Origin: Ramlibacter tataouinensis
Lineage (GTDB): Bacteria > Pseudomonadota > Gammaproteobacteria > Burkholderiales > Burkholderiaceae_C
Length of the DNA stretch: 64,000 bases
Assembly: GCF_001580455.1 (NCBI RefSeq)
Contig: NZ_CP010951.1
Coordinates: 3,683,001 to 3,747,000, forward strand
Direction: 5' to 3'
A program made the position numbers and the translations under genes. Below the pieces are notes generated by a model that saw nothing but the letters and a program-made list of their open reading frames with translations, did not search any database and was not told the origin of the DNA. Below, in pieces: positions 14,317 through 22,239 of this stretch (within the stretch, counting starts at the first letter, position 1; each line of letters begins with the position of its first letter).

Positions 14317-15372
14317 ATGAGCCTCATTCCCGCCACCATCGTCACCGGCTTCCTGGGCTCGGGCAAGACCACGCTGCTCAAGCGCGTGCTCACCGAGGCC
14401 CATGGCCAGAAGATCGCCGTGATCGAGAACGAATTCGGCGAAGAGAACATCGACAGCGACATCCTGGTGACGGACACCCAGGAGCAGATCATCCAGATGA
14501 GCAACGGCTGCATCTGCTGCACCATCCGGGAGGACCTGCGCTCCACCCTGCAACTGCTGGCCGCCAAACGCCGCAAGGGGCTGCTCGACTTCGAGCGGGT
14601 GGTCATCGAAACCACCGGGCTGGCTGACCCTGGCCCGGTGGCGCAGACCTTCTTCATGGACGACGAGATCGCCGAATCCTACCTGCTTGATTCGATCATC
14701 ACGCTGGTGGACGCCAAGCACTCGGCGCAGCAGCTCAATGACCGTCAGGAAGCGCGCCGCCAGGTGGGCTTCGCCGACCGCATCTTCATCAGCAAGGCCG
14801 ATCTCGTGTCGCAGGAGGAAGTGGACGCGCTGGTGCACCGCCTCAAGCACATGAATCCGCGCGCGCCCCAGCGCGCCGTGCATTTCGGCGAGGTGTCATT
14901 GCCCGAGGTGTTCGACCTGCGCGGCTTCAACCTCAACGCCAAGCTCGACATCGACCCGGACTTCCTGAAGGAAGAAGAGGACGACCACCACGACCACAAC
15001 CACGACCATGAGCACGGCGAGCACTGCGACCATCCGTCGCATGCCCATGGCCACGGGCATCACCACCATCACGACGACGACGTCAAGAGCTTCGTGTTCA
15101 AGTCCGAGCGCGCCTTCGACCCGGCCAAGCTGGAGGACTTCCTGGGCGCGGTGGTGAATATCTATGGCCCGCGCATGCTGCGCTACAAGGGCGTGCTGCA
15201 CATGAAGGGCACCGACCGCAAGGTGATCTTCCAGGGCGTGCACCAGTTGATGGGCAGCGACCTGGGGCCCCAGTGGGCCGAAGGCGAGGCGAGGGGCAAC
15301 AAGATGGTCTTCATCGGGATTGACCTGCCCCGGGAAATCTTCCTCCAGGGCCTGGAGCAGTGCCTGATCTGA
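14317..15372 (+). CDS. COG0523 (CobW/ZNG1-type) metallochaperone GTPase
   Basis: 351-aa G3E-family GTPase that probably delivers zinc (or another divalent metal) to client proteins. Walker A is GFLGSGKTT (11-19), the metal-binding CxCC is C65-x-C67-C68 (NGCICCTI), and the switch region ETTGLADPGPV follows. A striking histidine-rich run (about 222-251, from DDHHDHNHDHEHGEH to GHHHHHDDD) would store or bind metal. A C-terminal CobW_C domain follows. It sits between rlmI (34-bp gap) and dksA. No Zur box is recognisable upstream, so zinc control is only an inference. Confidence 0.9.
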   Translation: MSLIPATIVTGFLGSGKTTLLKRVLTEAHGQKIAVIENEFGEENIDSDILVTDTQEQIIQMSNGCICCTIREDLRSTLQLLAAKRRKGLLDFERVVIETTGLADPGPVAQTFFMDDEIAESYLLDSIITLVDAKHSAQQLNDRQEARRQVGFADRIFISKADLVSQEEVDALVHRLKHMNPRAPQRAVHFGEVSLPEVFDLRGFNLNAKLDIDPDFLKEEEDDHHDHNHDHEHGEHCDHPSHAHGHGHHHHHDDDVKSFVFKSERAFDPAKLEDFLGAVVNIYGPRMLRYKGVLHMKGTDRKVIFQGVHQLMGSDLGPQWAEGEARGNKMVFIGIDLPREIFLQGLEQCLI

Positions 15373-15625
15373 GGTAGGCTAGCGCCTTCAAAAAAATCAA
15401 CAGGCGCGAGGGTCCCCGATGATTGTCTCGATTCTGCAACTGATGGCCTTCCCTTTCGGCAGGCCGTCGGCCCGGCGAGGGGGTGAAAACCCCAGCCGTG
15501 AGGGCCGTCAGGGGGGCAATCAGGGTATAACTCGCGTTGATGAAGGCGATCGACTCCAAGAACGAGGACAGCCCGCGAAAGAGCGGCATTTGCATGCCGT
15601 GGCCGCGGGCGTGAGGAGACAGGAA
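15373..15625 (+). other. Gene-free leader between the COG0523 gene and dksA
   Basis: 253 nt with no convincing gene. It holds a possible -10 TATAAC (15526-15531), which would give a leader of about 90 nt, a small GGGG-TGAAAA-CCCC hairpin near 15480-15493, and direct copies of GGCCGTC. An antisense ORF here lacks any recognisable domain. The dksA ribosome-binding site lies at the end. Confidence 0.45.
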
Positions 15626-16699
15626 GTGAAGCCTCAACCGAAGGCCACTGCGAAAGCAGCCAAACCCGCCGCCAAAGCCAAGACCCCCTCCAAGCCGGCC
15701 AAACCGGTAGCCAAGTCCACCCGGACCGTGGCCAAGACGCCGGCGAAGAAGGTGCCTGCAAAGGCAGCGGCGACCAAAGTTCCGGCGAAGAAAGCAGCGG
15801 CCAAACCGGCGCCGAAGGCAGCGGCCAAGAAAGCGCCGGCCAAGACCGCCGCGAAGAAATCGCCCGCCACCAAGGCGGCCCCTGCGAAGGCGGCCGCCAA
15901 GCCCACCCCCCGGAAGACGGCGCCGGCGCCGAAGTCCGCGCCGGTGGTGAAAGCAACCCCTGCCAAGGCGGCGGCGACCGCCGGAGCCAAAACATTGAAG
16001 GCGGGCGCGCCCAAAGTCGTGCCCGCTGCAGCACCCGTTGTGGCGCCTGCGCGCGCCATGCCACCACGGCCGACCCCGGCCGCGGCGGCCGCCGAACCGA
16101 CACGGGCCACCAAACCCTCGGCGCGACTGGCGCAGATCACGGTGCCTTCGATGGCGCAGGCCGTGGCGTCCACCGCAGCCAAAGCAAGTTATATCCAGAC
16201 GATGTCCCCTTCAGTCCTCACGCCGCCCCCCCTGGTGGCGATCAAGAAAGATCCCAAGCTCGCCAACAACTGGAAGACCAAGGCGGCCGAAGAACTGTCG
16301 GACGCCGAGGTGCTGGCGATGCCGGACTCGGAATACATGAACGACAAGCAGATGGCGTTCTTCCGCCTGAAGCTGATGCAGCTCAAGCAGGACATCCTCA
16401 ACAGCGCCGGCGAGACCACCGAGCACCTGCGCGAGGACACCGTGATCGTCCCCGACCCGGCCGACCGCGCGACCATCGAGGAAGAGCATGCGCTCGAGCT
16501 GCGCACGCGCGACCGCGAACGCAAGCTGCTCAAGAAGATCGAGCAGTCCATCGCGCGCATCGACGCCGGGGACTACGGCTATTGCGACGAGACCGGCGAA
16601 CCGATCGGCGTCGGGCGCCTGCTGGCGCGTCCCACGGCCACGCTGTCGCTCGAGGCGCAGCAGCGCCGCGAGCTGAAGCAGAAGATGTTCGGGGACTGA
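15626..16699 (+). CDS. dksA: DksA with histone-like N-terminal tail and reduced zinc finger
   Basis: RNA-polymerase-binding transcription factor that acts with ppGpp in the secondary channel. Residues 1-~175 are an AAAK/PAKK-type Lys/Ala/Pro repeat like histone H1; residues ~200-357 are DksA proper (PDSEYMNDKQMAFF, coiled coil with LKQDILNSAGET, DPADRATIEEE). The finger region reads YGYCDETGEPIGVGRLLARPTATLSLEAQ: only one of the four canonical zinc cysteines remains, so it is probably zinc-independent. The GTG start was chosen for the GAGGAGACAGGAA ahead of it; upstream in-frame codons to 15419 look non-coding. Confidence 0.9.
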   Translation: MKPQPKATAKAAKPAAKAKTPSKPAKPVAKSTRTVAKTPAKKVPAKAAATKVPAKKAAAKPAPKAAAKKAPAKTAAKKSPATKAAPAKAAAKPTPRKTAPAPKSAPVVKATPAKAAATAGAKTLKAGAPKVVPAAAPVVAPARAMPPRPTPAAAAAEPTRATKPSARLAQITVPSMAQAVASTAAKASYIQTMSPSVLTPPPLVAIKKDPKLANNWKTKAAEELSDAEVLAMPDSEYMNDKQMAFFRLKLMQLKQDILNSAGETTEHLREDTVIVPDPADRATIEEEHALELRTRDRERKLLKKIEQSIARIDAGDYGYCDETGEPIGVGRLLARPTATLSLEAQQRRELKQKMFGD

Positions 16700-16751
16700 G
16701 GGCGCGCCTCCTTTCATCCCGCAGTACACCCAGCACCACTACCGAAGCCAC

Positions 16752-18617
16752 ATGCCGCCGAAAGAAGAAGGATCCGGCCTGCTTTCCAAGGTGGTGAAGT
16801 TCGTCAAGAACCCGACGACGAATTGGGGCGACCTCGACGGCGCGGACTCGGACCGCGAGAGCAGCTACTCCAAGCAGATGCTCAAGGAGATGATCGAGCG
16901 CAAGCGGCGCAACGACTTCGTCCGCAAGCGTGAGTTCGACATGCTGCGCAAGATGCGCCGCAGCGAGGTGATGGCAGGCCAGGATCCGGCCGCGCGCCCC
17001 TCCTTCTTCCAGAGTTCGATGCCGTCCAAGCCGGACGACCGCGCGACCACGCTGAAGAAGATCGACGAGATCGAGGCGCAGATGTCCATGCAGTGGTGGA
17101 AGACCAAGCATGGCGAGACCGGCGCGGGCCGCCTGGGCACCACCACCAGCGTTCCGCTGGGGCAGCAGCCGCCTAGCGCGGAGTCCGCTTCGGGCCGCTC
17201 CATGGCCTACACCCGGACCGAGCCCCAGGAACTGGAAGCGAAGGTGGTGCGCACCCAGCCCCTCGCATTCGAAGCCATGCTGCCGGCGGCGGAGCCGTCC
17301 CCGGCGCTGCGCGATGCCGGCGCATCCAGGCCGTCCTTCCAGCCAAGCAGGCCAGCCGAGGGCGCACGCGCCGCAGCTGCGGCGGCGGATGCCCTGCGCA
17401 TGGCGCCGCGTGCGCCCGTGCCGCCGGCCCCGGCGCCGTCCACTGCCGGCGCCGAGCTGCCTTCCGAGCCGGCCAGCGGCTTTACGCAGTCCAAGCAGTT
17501 CGCGATCCACGTCGACGAATTCGCGCACGACCCCGAGCTGGAGGAAGCCGCCATCCGTTTCGCCAACGGCGATGACGCCGGCGCGGAAACCGGCCTGCTC
17601 GAAGTGCTGGGTCCGCGCGGCTCGCGCATCGACCATGACGAGACCTGGCTGGCGCTGTTCGACCTCTACCGCGCCATCGGCCAGCAGGAGCGCTTCGAGA
17701 CGGCGGCCATCGAATTCGCCGGCCGCTTCGGGCGTTCGGCGCCGCAGTGGTTCTCCATGCCCGAGGCGGTCGGGCGCATGAGCGGGCCGGCGTCGACCCC
17801 GACGGGACCGATGGGCGTCGCGAACTGGACCTCACCGGCCACCCTGGGGACGCAATCGATCGCGGCCATGAATGCGGCCCTGGCCAAGGCACAGGCGCCC
17901 TGGAGACTCTCCTGGGTCAAGCTCAATGCGATCGACGAGGCGGCGGTGGAGCCGCTGACCCGGCAGTTCACGCAGTGGGCCTCGCAGCCGGTGCAGCTGC
18001 GTTTCATCGCCGCCGACAACCTCGAGCAGGTGCTGAAGAACGCGACGCCCTCGGGCGACCGGTCCGTCAGCCCGGCCTGGTGGAAGCTTCGCATGGAAGT
18101 GCTGCGCGTGATGCACCGGCCCGATGAATTCGAGCTGGTGGCGCTGGACTACTGCGTCACCTACGAGGTGTCGCCGCCCTCGTGGGAAAGCGCACGCTGC
18201 GAGTACAAGCCGCTGCAGGCGGACGGCAGCGCGGTGGCCGGGCACTCGGTGATCGAGGCCTTCCGCGATTCCATGTCCTCGGGCATGAGCGGGTTTGGCG
18301 ACACCGGCGCGGCAGCGCTCAGTTCGCAGATGATGAACATCGTCTCGGTGGAGCTGGCCGGCCAAGTGCTGGGCGACGCCACCGAGGCGCTGGAGCAGCT
18401 GGAATCCAAGACCCTGGGCGCCGATGTGATGACCATCGCCTGCGCCCGGCTGATCCGCATCGATTTCACCGCGGCCGGCGGCCTGCTCAACTGGGTGAGC
18501 GCCCGTCAGGCCGAGGGGCGGCAGGTGCAGTTCGTCGAGGCGCACCGGCTCGTGGCGGCCTTCCTCAACGTGATCGGGATCAGCGCGCACGCCCGCGTTC
18601 TGGCGCGTACCGACTAG
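16752..18617 (+). CDS. TPR-like/STAS-domain protein
   Basis: 621-aa cytosolic protein often seen beside dksA and hslVU in Comamonadaceae; its function is unknown. The N-terminus is basic and helical (residues 1-~115, SKQMLKEMIERKRRNDFVRK…), then comes a low-complexity Ala/Pro linker (about 130-240). A helical FimV/TPR-like repeat follows (about 255-335: EEAAIRFANGDDAGAETGLLEVL, WLALFDLYRAIGQQERFE), and last a C-terminal STAS-like domain (about 530-615: VELAGQVLGDATEALEQLE, LIRIDFTAAGGLLNWV, AHRLVAAFLNVIGISAHA). This suggests a scaffold or anti-anti-sigma-like partner-binding role. The stop overlaps a palindromic repeat. Confidence 0.75.
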   Translation: MPPKEEGSGLLSKVVKFVKNPTTNWGDLDGADSDRESSYSKQMLKEMIERKRRNDFVRKREFDMLRKMRRSEVMAGQDPAARPSFFQSSMPSKPDDRATTLKKIDEIEAQMSMQWWKTKHGETGAGRLGTTTSVPLGQQPPSAESASGRSMAYTRTEPQELEAKVVRTQPLAFEAMLPAAEPSPALRDAGASRPSFQPSRPAEGARAAAAAADALRMAPRAPVPPAPAPSTAGAELPSEPASGFTQSKQFAIHVDEFAHDPELEEAAIRFANGDDAGAETGLLEVLGPRGSRIDHDETWLALFDLYRAIGQQERFETAAIEFAGRFGRSAPQWFSMPEAVGRMSGPASTPTGPMGVANWTSPATLGTQSIAAMNAALAKAQAPWRLSWVKLNAIDEAAVEPLTRQFTQWASQPVQLRFIAADNLEQVLKNATPSGDRSVSPAWWKLRMEVLRVMHRPDEFELVALDYCVTYEVSPPSWESARCEYKPLQADGSAVAGHSVIEAFRDSMSSGMSGFGDTGAAALSSQMMNIVSVELAGQVLGDATEALEQLESKTLGADVMTIACARLIRIDFTAAGGLLNWVSARQAEGRQVQFVEAHRLVAAFLNVIGISAHARVLARTD

Positions 18618-18677
18618 GGTCTGCTTACACTGTTTCTGGCTGTGCGTTGCGAGTCAAAAACAGTGTAAACAGGCCCT
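18616..18677. repeat. Imperfect inverted repeat after the STAS gene
   Basis: 20-bp arms (18616-18635 and 18658-18677) match at 18 of 20 positions; the cores are TTACACTGTTT and AAACAGTGTAA, with a 22-nt centre. The left arm begins inside the TAG stop of the STAS gene. There is no T-run, so it is not a standard terminator. It may be a small REP/MITE-type element or an mRNA-end stabiliser. Confidence 0.7.
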
Positions 18678-18699
18678 TACGCTTGTGCCGACGGTGCGG

Positions 18700-18727
18700 C
18701 TTGCAAAGCCCGGGTCCGTCACCATTT
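18700..18727 (+). promoter_or_regulatory. Candidate sigma-32 promoter of hslVU
   Basis: CTTGCAA (18700-18706; consensus CTTGAAA), a 13-nt spacer and CACCATTT (18720-18727; consensus CCCCATnT, only one mismatch). It lies 7 nt before the hslV ATG, so the heat-shock transcript would be leaderless or nearly so. hslVU is a classical sigma-32 operon. Confidence 0.65.
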
Positions 18728-18734
18728 TTCTTCG

Positions 18735-19286
18735 ATGGAACAGTTTCACGGCACGACCATCGTCAGCGTGCGGCGCCAGGGCGCCGATGGCCGCTGGCAG
18801 GTGGCGATCGGCGGCGACGGCCAGGTCACCTTGGGCAACGTCGTCGTCAAGGGCACGGCCCGCAAGGTGCGTAAGCTCTACCACGACAAGGTGCTGGCGG
18901 GATTCGCGGGCGCCACGGCTGATGCCTTCACCCTGTTCGAGCGCTTCGAGGCCAAGCTGGAGAAACACCAGGGCCACCTGGTGCGCTCGGCCATCGAGTT
19001 GACCAAGGACTGGCGCACCGACCGCGTGCTGCGGCGCCTGGAAGCCATGCTCGCGGTCGCCGACCAGGACGCCTCCCTGATTATCACCGGCAACGGCGAC
19101 GTGCTCGAACCGGAGCACGGCATCATCGCCATCGGCTCCGGCGGCGCCTATGCGCAGGCGGCGGCCCGGGCCTTGCTGGACAACACGGAACTGCCGGCGC
19201 GCGACATCGTGAAGAAGTCGCTCGAGATCGCCGGTGAGCTGTGCATCTACACCAATATGAATCACACGATCGAGGTGCTCGGCTGA
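18735..19286 (+). CDS. hslV: ATP-dependent protease HslVU, peptidase subunit
   Basis: Threonine peptidase that forms the proteolytic double hexamer working with the HslU unfoldase. The 183-aa product carries a six-residue propeptide MEQFHG before the N-terminal nucleophile TTIVSVRR (mature Thr expected at position 7), then GGDGQVTLGN and AIGSGGAYAQAAARAL. A small insertion (GADGRWQ) lengthens the first hairpin relative to E. coli. It is first gene of the hslVU pair, behind a good sigma-32-like promoter and without a ribosome-binding site. Confidence 0.97.
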   Translation: MEQFHGTTIVSVRRQGADGRWQVAIGGDGQVTLGNVVVKGTARKVRKLYHDKVLAGFAGATADAFTLFERFEAKLEKHQGHLVRSAIELTKDWRTDRVLRRLEAMLAVADQDASLIITGNGDVLEPEHGIIAIGSGGAYAQAAARALLDNTELPARDIVKKSLEIAGELCIYTNMNHTIEVLG

Positions 19287-19343
19287 GTGCCGGCTCCGAA
19301 GTTCGTCCCGGCCGGCTAGCGCTGGTCCCAACGCCGAGTCGCC

Positions 19344-20660
19344 ATGTCTTCCATGACCCCCCAGGAAATCGTCTCCGAACTGGACCGCCACATCGTCGGC
19401 CAGCATGAAGCCAAGCGCGCGGTGGCCATCGCCCTGCGCAACCGCTGGCGGCGCCAGCAGGTGGACGAGAAGCTGCGCGGCGAGATCACGCCCAAGAACA
19501 TCCTGATGATCGGCCCCACGGGCGTCGGCAAGACCGAGATCGCCCGGCGCCTGGCGCGCCTGGCGGACGCGCCCTTCATCAAAGTCGAGGCGACCAAGTT
19601 CACCGAGGTGGGTTACGTGGGCAAGGACGTGGACTCCATCGTCCGCGACCTGGTCGAGATGTCGGTGAAGCAGACCCGCGTGTCCGAGATGCGCAAGGTG
19701 CGCTCGCGCGCCGAGGACGCCGCCGAGGACCGCGTGCTCGACGTGCTGGTGCCGCCGCCGCGCATGGGTGAGCCGCAGGCCGAGGGCACGGCGCGGCAGA
19801 CCTTCCGCAAGAAGCTGCGCGAGGGCCTGCTGGACGACAAGGACATCGAGATCGACGTGGCCGAGCAGCGCCAGCCGCTGGAGATCATGGGTCCGGCCGG
19901 CATGGAGGAGGTGACCGAGCAGCTGCGCGGCATGTTCAACCAGTTCGGCGGCGCCCGGCGCAAGACCCGCAAGCTGAAGATCGCCGAGGCGATGAAGCTG
20001 CTGGTCGACGAGGAGGCCTCCAAGCTGGTCAACGAGGACGAGATCCGCACCGCGGCCATCCACAACGCCGAGCAGAACGGCATCGTGTTCATCGACGAGA
20101 TCGACAAGGTGGCTTCGCGCTCGGAGATGTCGGGGGCGGATGTCTCGCGGCAGGGCGTGCAGCGCGACCTGCTGCCGCTGGTCGAAGGCACCACCGTCTC
20201 GACCAAGTACGGACCGATCAAGACCGACCACATCCTCTTCATCGCCAGCGGCGCCTTCCACCTGTCCAAGCCGAGCGATCTCATCCCCGAACTCCAGGGG
20301 CGGCTGCCGATCCGGGTGGAACTGAAGTCGCTGTCGGTGCAGGACTTCGAGGCGATCCTGACGCAGACCCACGCATCGCTGGTCAAGCAATACGAGGCGC
20401 TGCTCGCGACCGAGGGCGTGACGCTCGAGTTCACGGCCGATGCGATCACCCGCATCGCCCACATCGCCTACGAAGTGAATGAGCGCACCGAGAACATCGG
20501 TGCCCGGCGCCTGGCCACGGTGATGGAAAGGCTGCTGGAAGAGGTCAGTTTCGACGCGACCCGGCTGGCCGACAAACACGTGCGGATCGACGCCGCCTAC
20601 GTGGATGGGCGACTCAAGGATCTCAGCCGTGACGAGGACCTGTCGCGCTATATTCTTTGA
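19344..20660 (+). CDS. hslU: ATP-dependent protease HslVU, ATPase subunit
   Basis: AAA+ unfoldase (ClpX-like) that feeds substrates to HslV. The 438-aa product has the P-loop GPTGVGKT (57-64), the pore-loop GYVGKDV, the HslU-specific I-domain (about 110-240), Walker B GIVFIDEID, and the C-terminal LSRYIL tail that activates HslV. It starts 57 bp after hslV; an internal ATG four codons in (MTPQE) is an alternative. A probable terminator follows in the AT-rich gap before mraZ. Confidence 0.97.
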   Translation: MSSMTPQEIVSELDRHIVGQHEAKRAVAIALRNRWRRQQVDEKLRGEITPKNILMIGPTGVGKTEIARRLARLADAPFIKVEATKFTEVGYVGKDVDSIVRDLVEMSVKQTRVSEMRKVRSRAEDAAEDRVLDVLVPPPRMGEPQAEGTARQTFRKKLREGLLDDKDIEIDVAEQRQPLEIMGPAGMEEVTEQLRGMFNQFGGARRKTRKLKIAEAMKLLVDEEASKLVNEDEIRTAAIHNAEQNGIVFIDEIDKVASRSEMSGADVSRQGVQRDLLPLVEGTTVSTKYGPIKTDHILFIASGAFHLSKPSDLIPELQGRLPIRVELKSLSVQDFEAILTQTHASLVKQYEALLATEGVTLEFTADAITRIAHIAYEVNERTENIGARRLATVMERLLEEVSFDATRLADKHVRIDAAYVDGRLKDLSRDEDLSRYIL

Positions 20661-20685
20661 GTTTCCACTTGCATTACCTGAGCTA

Positions 20686-20710
20686 AGTCGTTCATTTAGA
20701 ACGCTTTTTG
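20686..20710 (+). terminator. Probable terminator after hslU
   Basis: CGTTC (20689-20693), loop ATTTA and GAACG (20699-20703) are followed by CTTTTT; an AAG/CTT extension lengthens the stem past one bulge. The stem is modest but its position, 29 nt after hslU and ahead of the mra promoter, is right. Confidence 0.5.
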
Positions 20711-20771
20711 CCGCTCAGGCAGAGTTGCTTCTAAGTTGTTGATTTCATTACAAAAAGACGGTCACGCCGCC

Positions 20772-20799
20772 TTGCGCCTCAGCGTTTTCCTGCTACAGT
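20772..20799 (+). promoter_or_regulatory. Candidate mra (dcw cluster) promoter
   Basis: TTGCGC (20772-20777), 16-nt spacer, TACAGT (20794-20799). The predicted start near 20806 falls inside the MraZ operator repeats, as expected for an autorepressed promoter. Leader to mraZ is about 75 nt. Confidence 0.5.
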
Positions 20800-20833
20800 G
20801 CAAAAAAGTGCAATTAGGTGGGAAAAGGTGCCT
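20798..20833 (+). promoter_or_regulatory. MraZ operator (four GTG repeats, 10-bp period)
   Basis: GTG recurs at 20798, 20808, 20818 and 20828, giving four decamers (GTGCAAAAAA, GTGCAATTAG, GTGGGAAAAG, GTGCCTTTTC). Ten-base spacing of G-rich half sites in front of mraZ is the known MraZ binding pattern, so the cluster is likely autoregulated here. Confidence 0.75.
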
Positions 20834-20880
20834 TTTCTGGTCCCTTGAAACCTTTGCACTGACCGGCAAGGGCTCACACG

Positions 20881-21309
20881 TTGTTTCAAGGCGCTTCATC
20901 ACTCGTTCTCGATGCCAAGGGTCGGCTCTCCGTCCCCACCCGGCATCGCGAGGTGCTGGCCGCCACCGCGAACAACCAGCTCACGATCACCCGCCATCCG
21001 CATGGCTGTCTGATGATCTTTCCGCGACCCGAGTGGGAAAAATTCCGCGACCGTATCGCTGCGTTACCCATGGAGGCCCAGTGGTGGAAGAGAATCTTCC
21101 TCGGCAACGCAATGGATGGGGAGCTCGACGGCACGGGACGCGTGCTGATCTCACCGGAATTGCGGGCCGCGGCGGGCATCGAGAAGGAAACCATGCTGCT
21201 CGGCATGGGCAACCACTTCGAGCTCTGGGATAAGACGACGTACGAGGCCAAGGAAGCGGAGGCGATGAAGGGTGCAATGCCCGACGTCTTCAAGGATTTC
21301 TCTTTTTGA
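20881..21309 (+). CDS. mraZ: Transcriptional regulator MraZ
   Basis: AbrB-fold DNA-binding protein and first gene of the dcw cluster; it represses its own promoter. The 142-aa product shows the two pseudo-repeats LDAKGRLSVPTRHR (about 10-23) and LDGTGRVLISPELR (about 81-94) that form the swapped-hairpin barrels. The start is TTG (MFQGASSLVLDAKGR), chosen because the family N-terminus begins here and GGCAAGGG lies about 10 nt upstream. The MraZ box lies about 50-80 nt before it. It is 9 bp from the GTG of rsmH. Confidence 0.95.
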   Translation: MFQGASSLVLDAKGRLSVPTRHREVLAATANNQLTITRHPHGCLMIFPRPEWEKFRDRIAALPMEAQWWKRIFLGNAMDGELDGTGRVLISPELRAAAGIEKETMLLGMGNHFELWDKTTYEAKEAEAMKGAMPDVFKDFSF

Positions 21310-21318
21310 GCGCAGGCG

Positions 21319-22239
21319 GTGGATACATGGCAGCACACCACCGTCTTGTTGAACGAGGCAGTCGCCGCCCTTCTCGGCGACTCATTCACCAAGCCGGACC
21401 AAACCTATGTCGACGCGACCTTCGGGCGCGGCGGGCACTCACGCCTGATCCTGTCGCAGATCGATGCGGCCTCACGCCTGGTCGCCTTCGACAAGGATCC
21501 CGAGGCGGTGGCGGTGGCCAATGCGATCGAGGACGAGCGCTTTTCGATCCGTCACCAGGGCTTCGCCGCGATCTCGGAACTCCCCGGTTCGAGCGTGGCC
21601 GGCGTCCTGCTGGACCTGGGCGTGAGCTCCCCGCAGATCGACAACCCCGCGCGGGGTTTTTCTTTTCGTGGCGACGGCCCGCTGGACATGCGCATGGACA
21701 CCACGCGCGGCCAGAGTGCCGCCGACTGGCTTGCAACGGCCGAAGTGGGCCGCATCGCGGAGGTGATACGTGACTTTGGCGAAGAACGGTTTGCTCTTCC
21801 GATTGCAAAGGCGATTGTGGCTCGCCGACAGGAACGGGGGCCTGTTTCAACCACCGCCGAGCTGGCCCAGCTCGTGGCTGGCTCGGTCAAAACCCGCGAG
21901 CCGGGCCAGGACCCTGCAACGCGCACATTTCAGGCTCTTCGGATTTTCGTCAACGCCGAGCTTGAAGAGCTGCAACAGGCGCTAGAGGCCAGCTTGGACA
22001 TCCTGCAACCCGGAGGACGGCTCGTGGCGATCAGCTTCCACTCGCTGGAAGACCGCATCGTCAAGCAGTTCATCGCCCGGCATTCGCGCGAGGCCTTCGA
22101 CCGCCGCGCGCCGTTTGCCCGCGGTGAGCCGACCCGGCTGCGCGCGATCGCCCGCGTGCGGCCGACGTCCGCCGAGGTTCAGGCCAACCCGCGTGCGCGC
22201 AGCGCCATCATGCGCGTGGCCGAAAGGACGGCGGCATGA
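21319..22239 (+). CDS. rsmH: 16S rRNA (cytosine-1402-N4)-methyltransferase
   Basis: SAM-dependent enzyme that modifies C1402 in the ribosomal P site. The 306-aa product has HTTVLLNEAV at the N-terminus, the SAM loop DATFGRGGHSRLIL, LLDLGVSSPQID and the C-terminal ISFHSLEDRIVKQF, all typical of MraW/RsmH. The start is GTG (reading MDTWQHTT); no ATG fits the family alignment. Its TGA overlaps the ftsL ATG (ATGA), so ftsL translation is coupled to it. Confidence 0.96.
   Translation: MDTWQHTTVLLNEAVAALLGDSFTKPDQTYVDATFGRGGHSRLILSQIDAASRLVAFDKDPEAVAVANAIEDERFSIRHQGFAAISELPGSSVAGVLLDLGVSSPQIDNPARGFSFRGDGPLDMRMDTTRGQSAADWLATAEVGRIAEVIRDFGEERFALPIAKAIVARRQERGPVSTTAELAQLVAGSVKTREPGQDPATRTFQALRIFVNAELEELQQALEASLDILQPGGRLVAISFHSLEDRIVKQFIARHSREAFDRRAPFARGEPTRLRAIARVRPTSAEVQANPRARSAIMRVAERTAA

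Noticed and set aside
15311..15637. 108-codon minus-strand frame before dksA
   Set aside because: It overlaps the COG0523 gene end and the dksA start, and has no recognisable motif or clear start context.
20844..20850. CTTGAAA in the mraZ leader as a sigma-32 -35
   Set aside because: No -10-like sequence follows at 11-16 nt, and it lies downstream of the better supported mra promoter and MraZ box.
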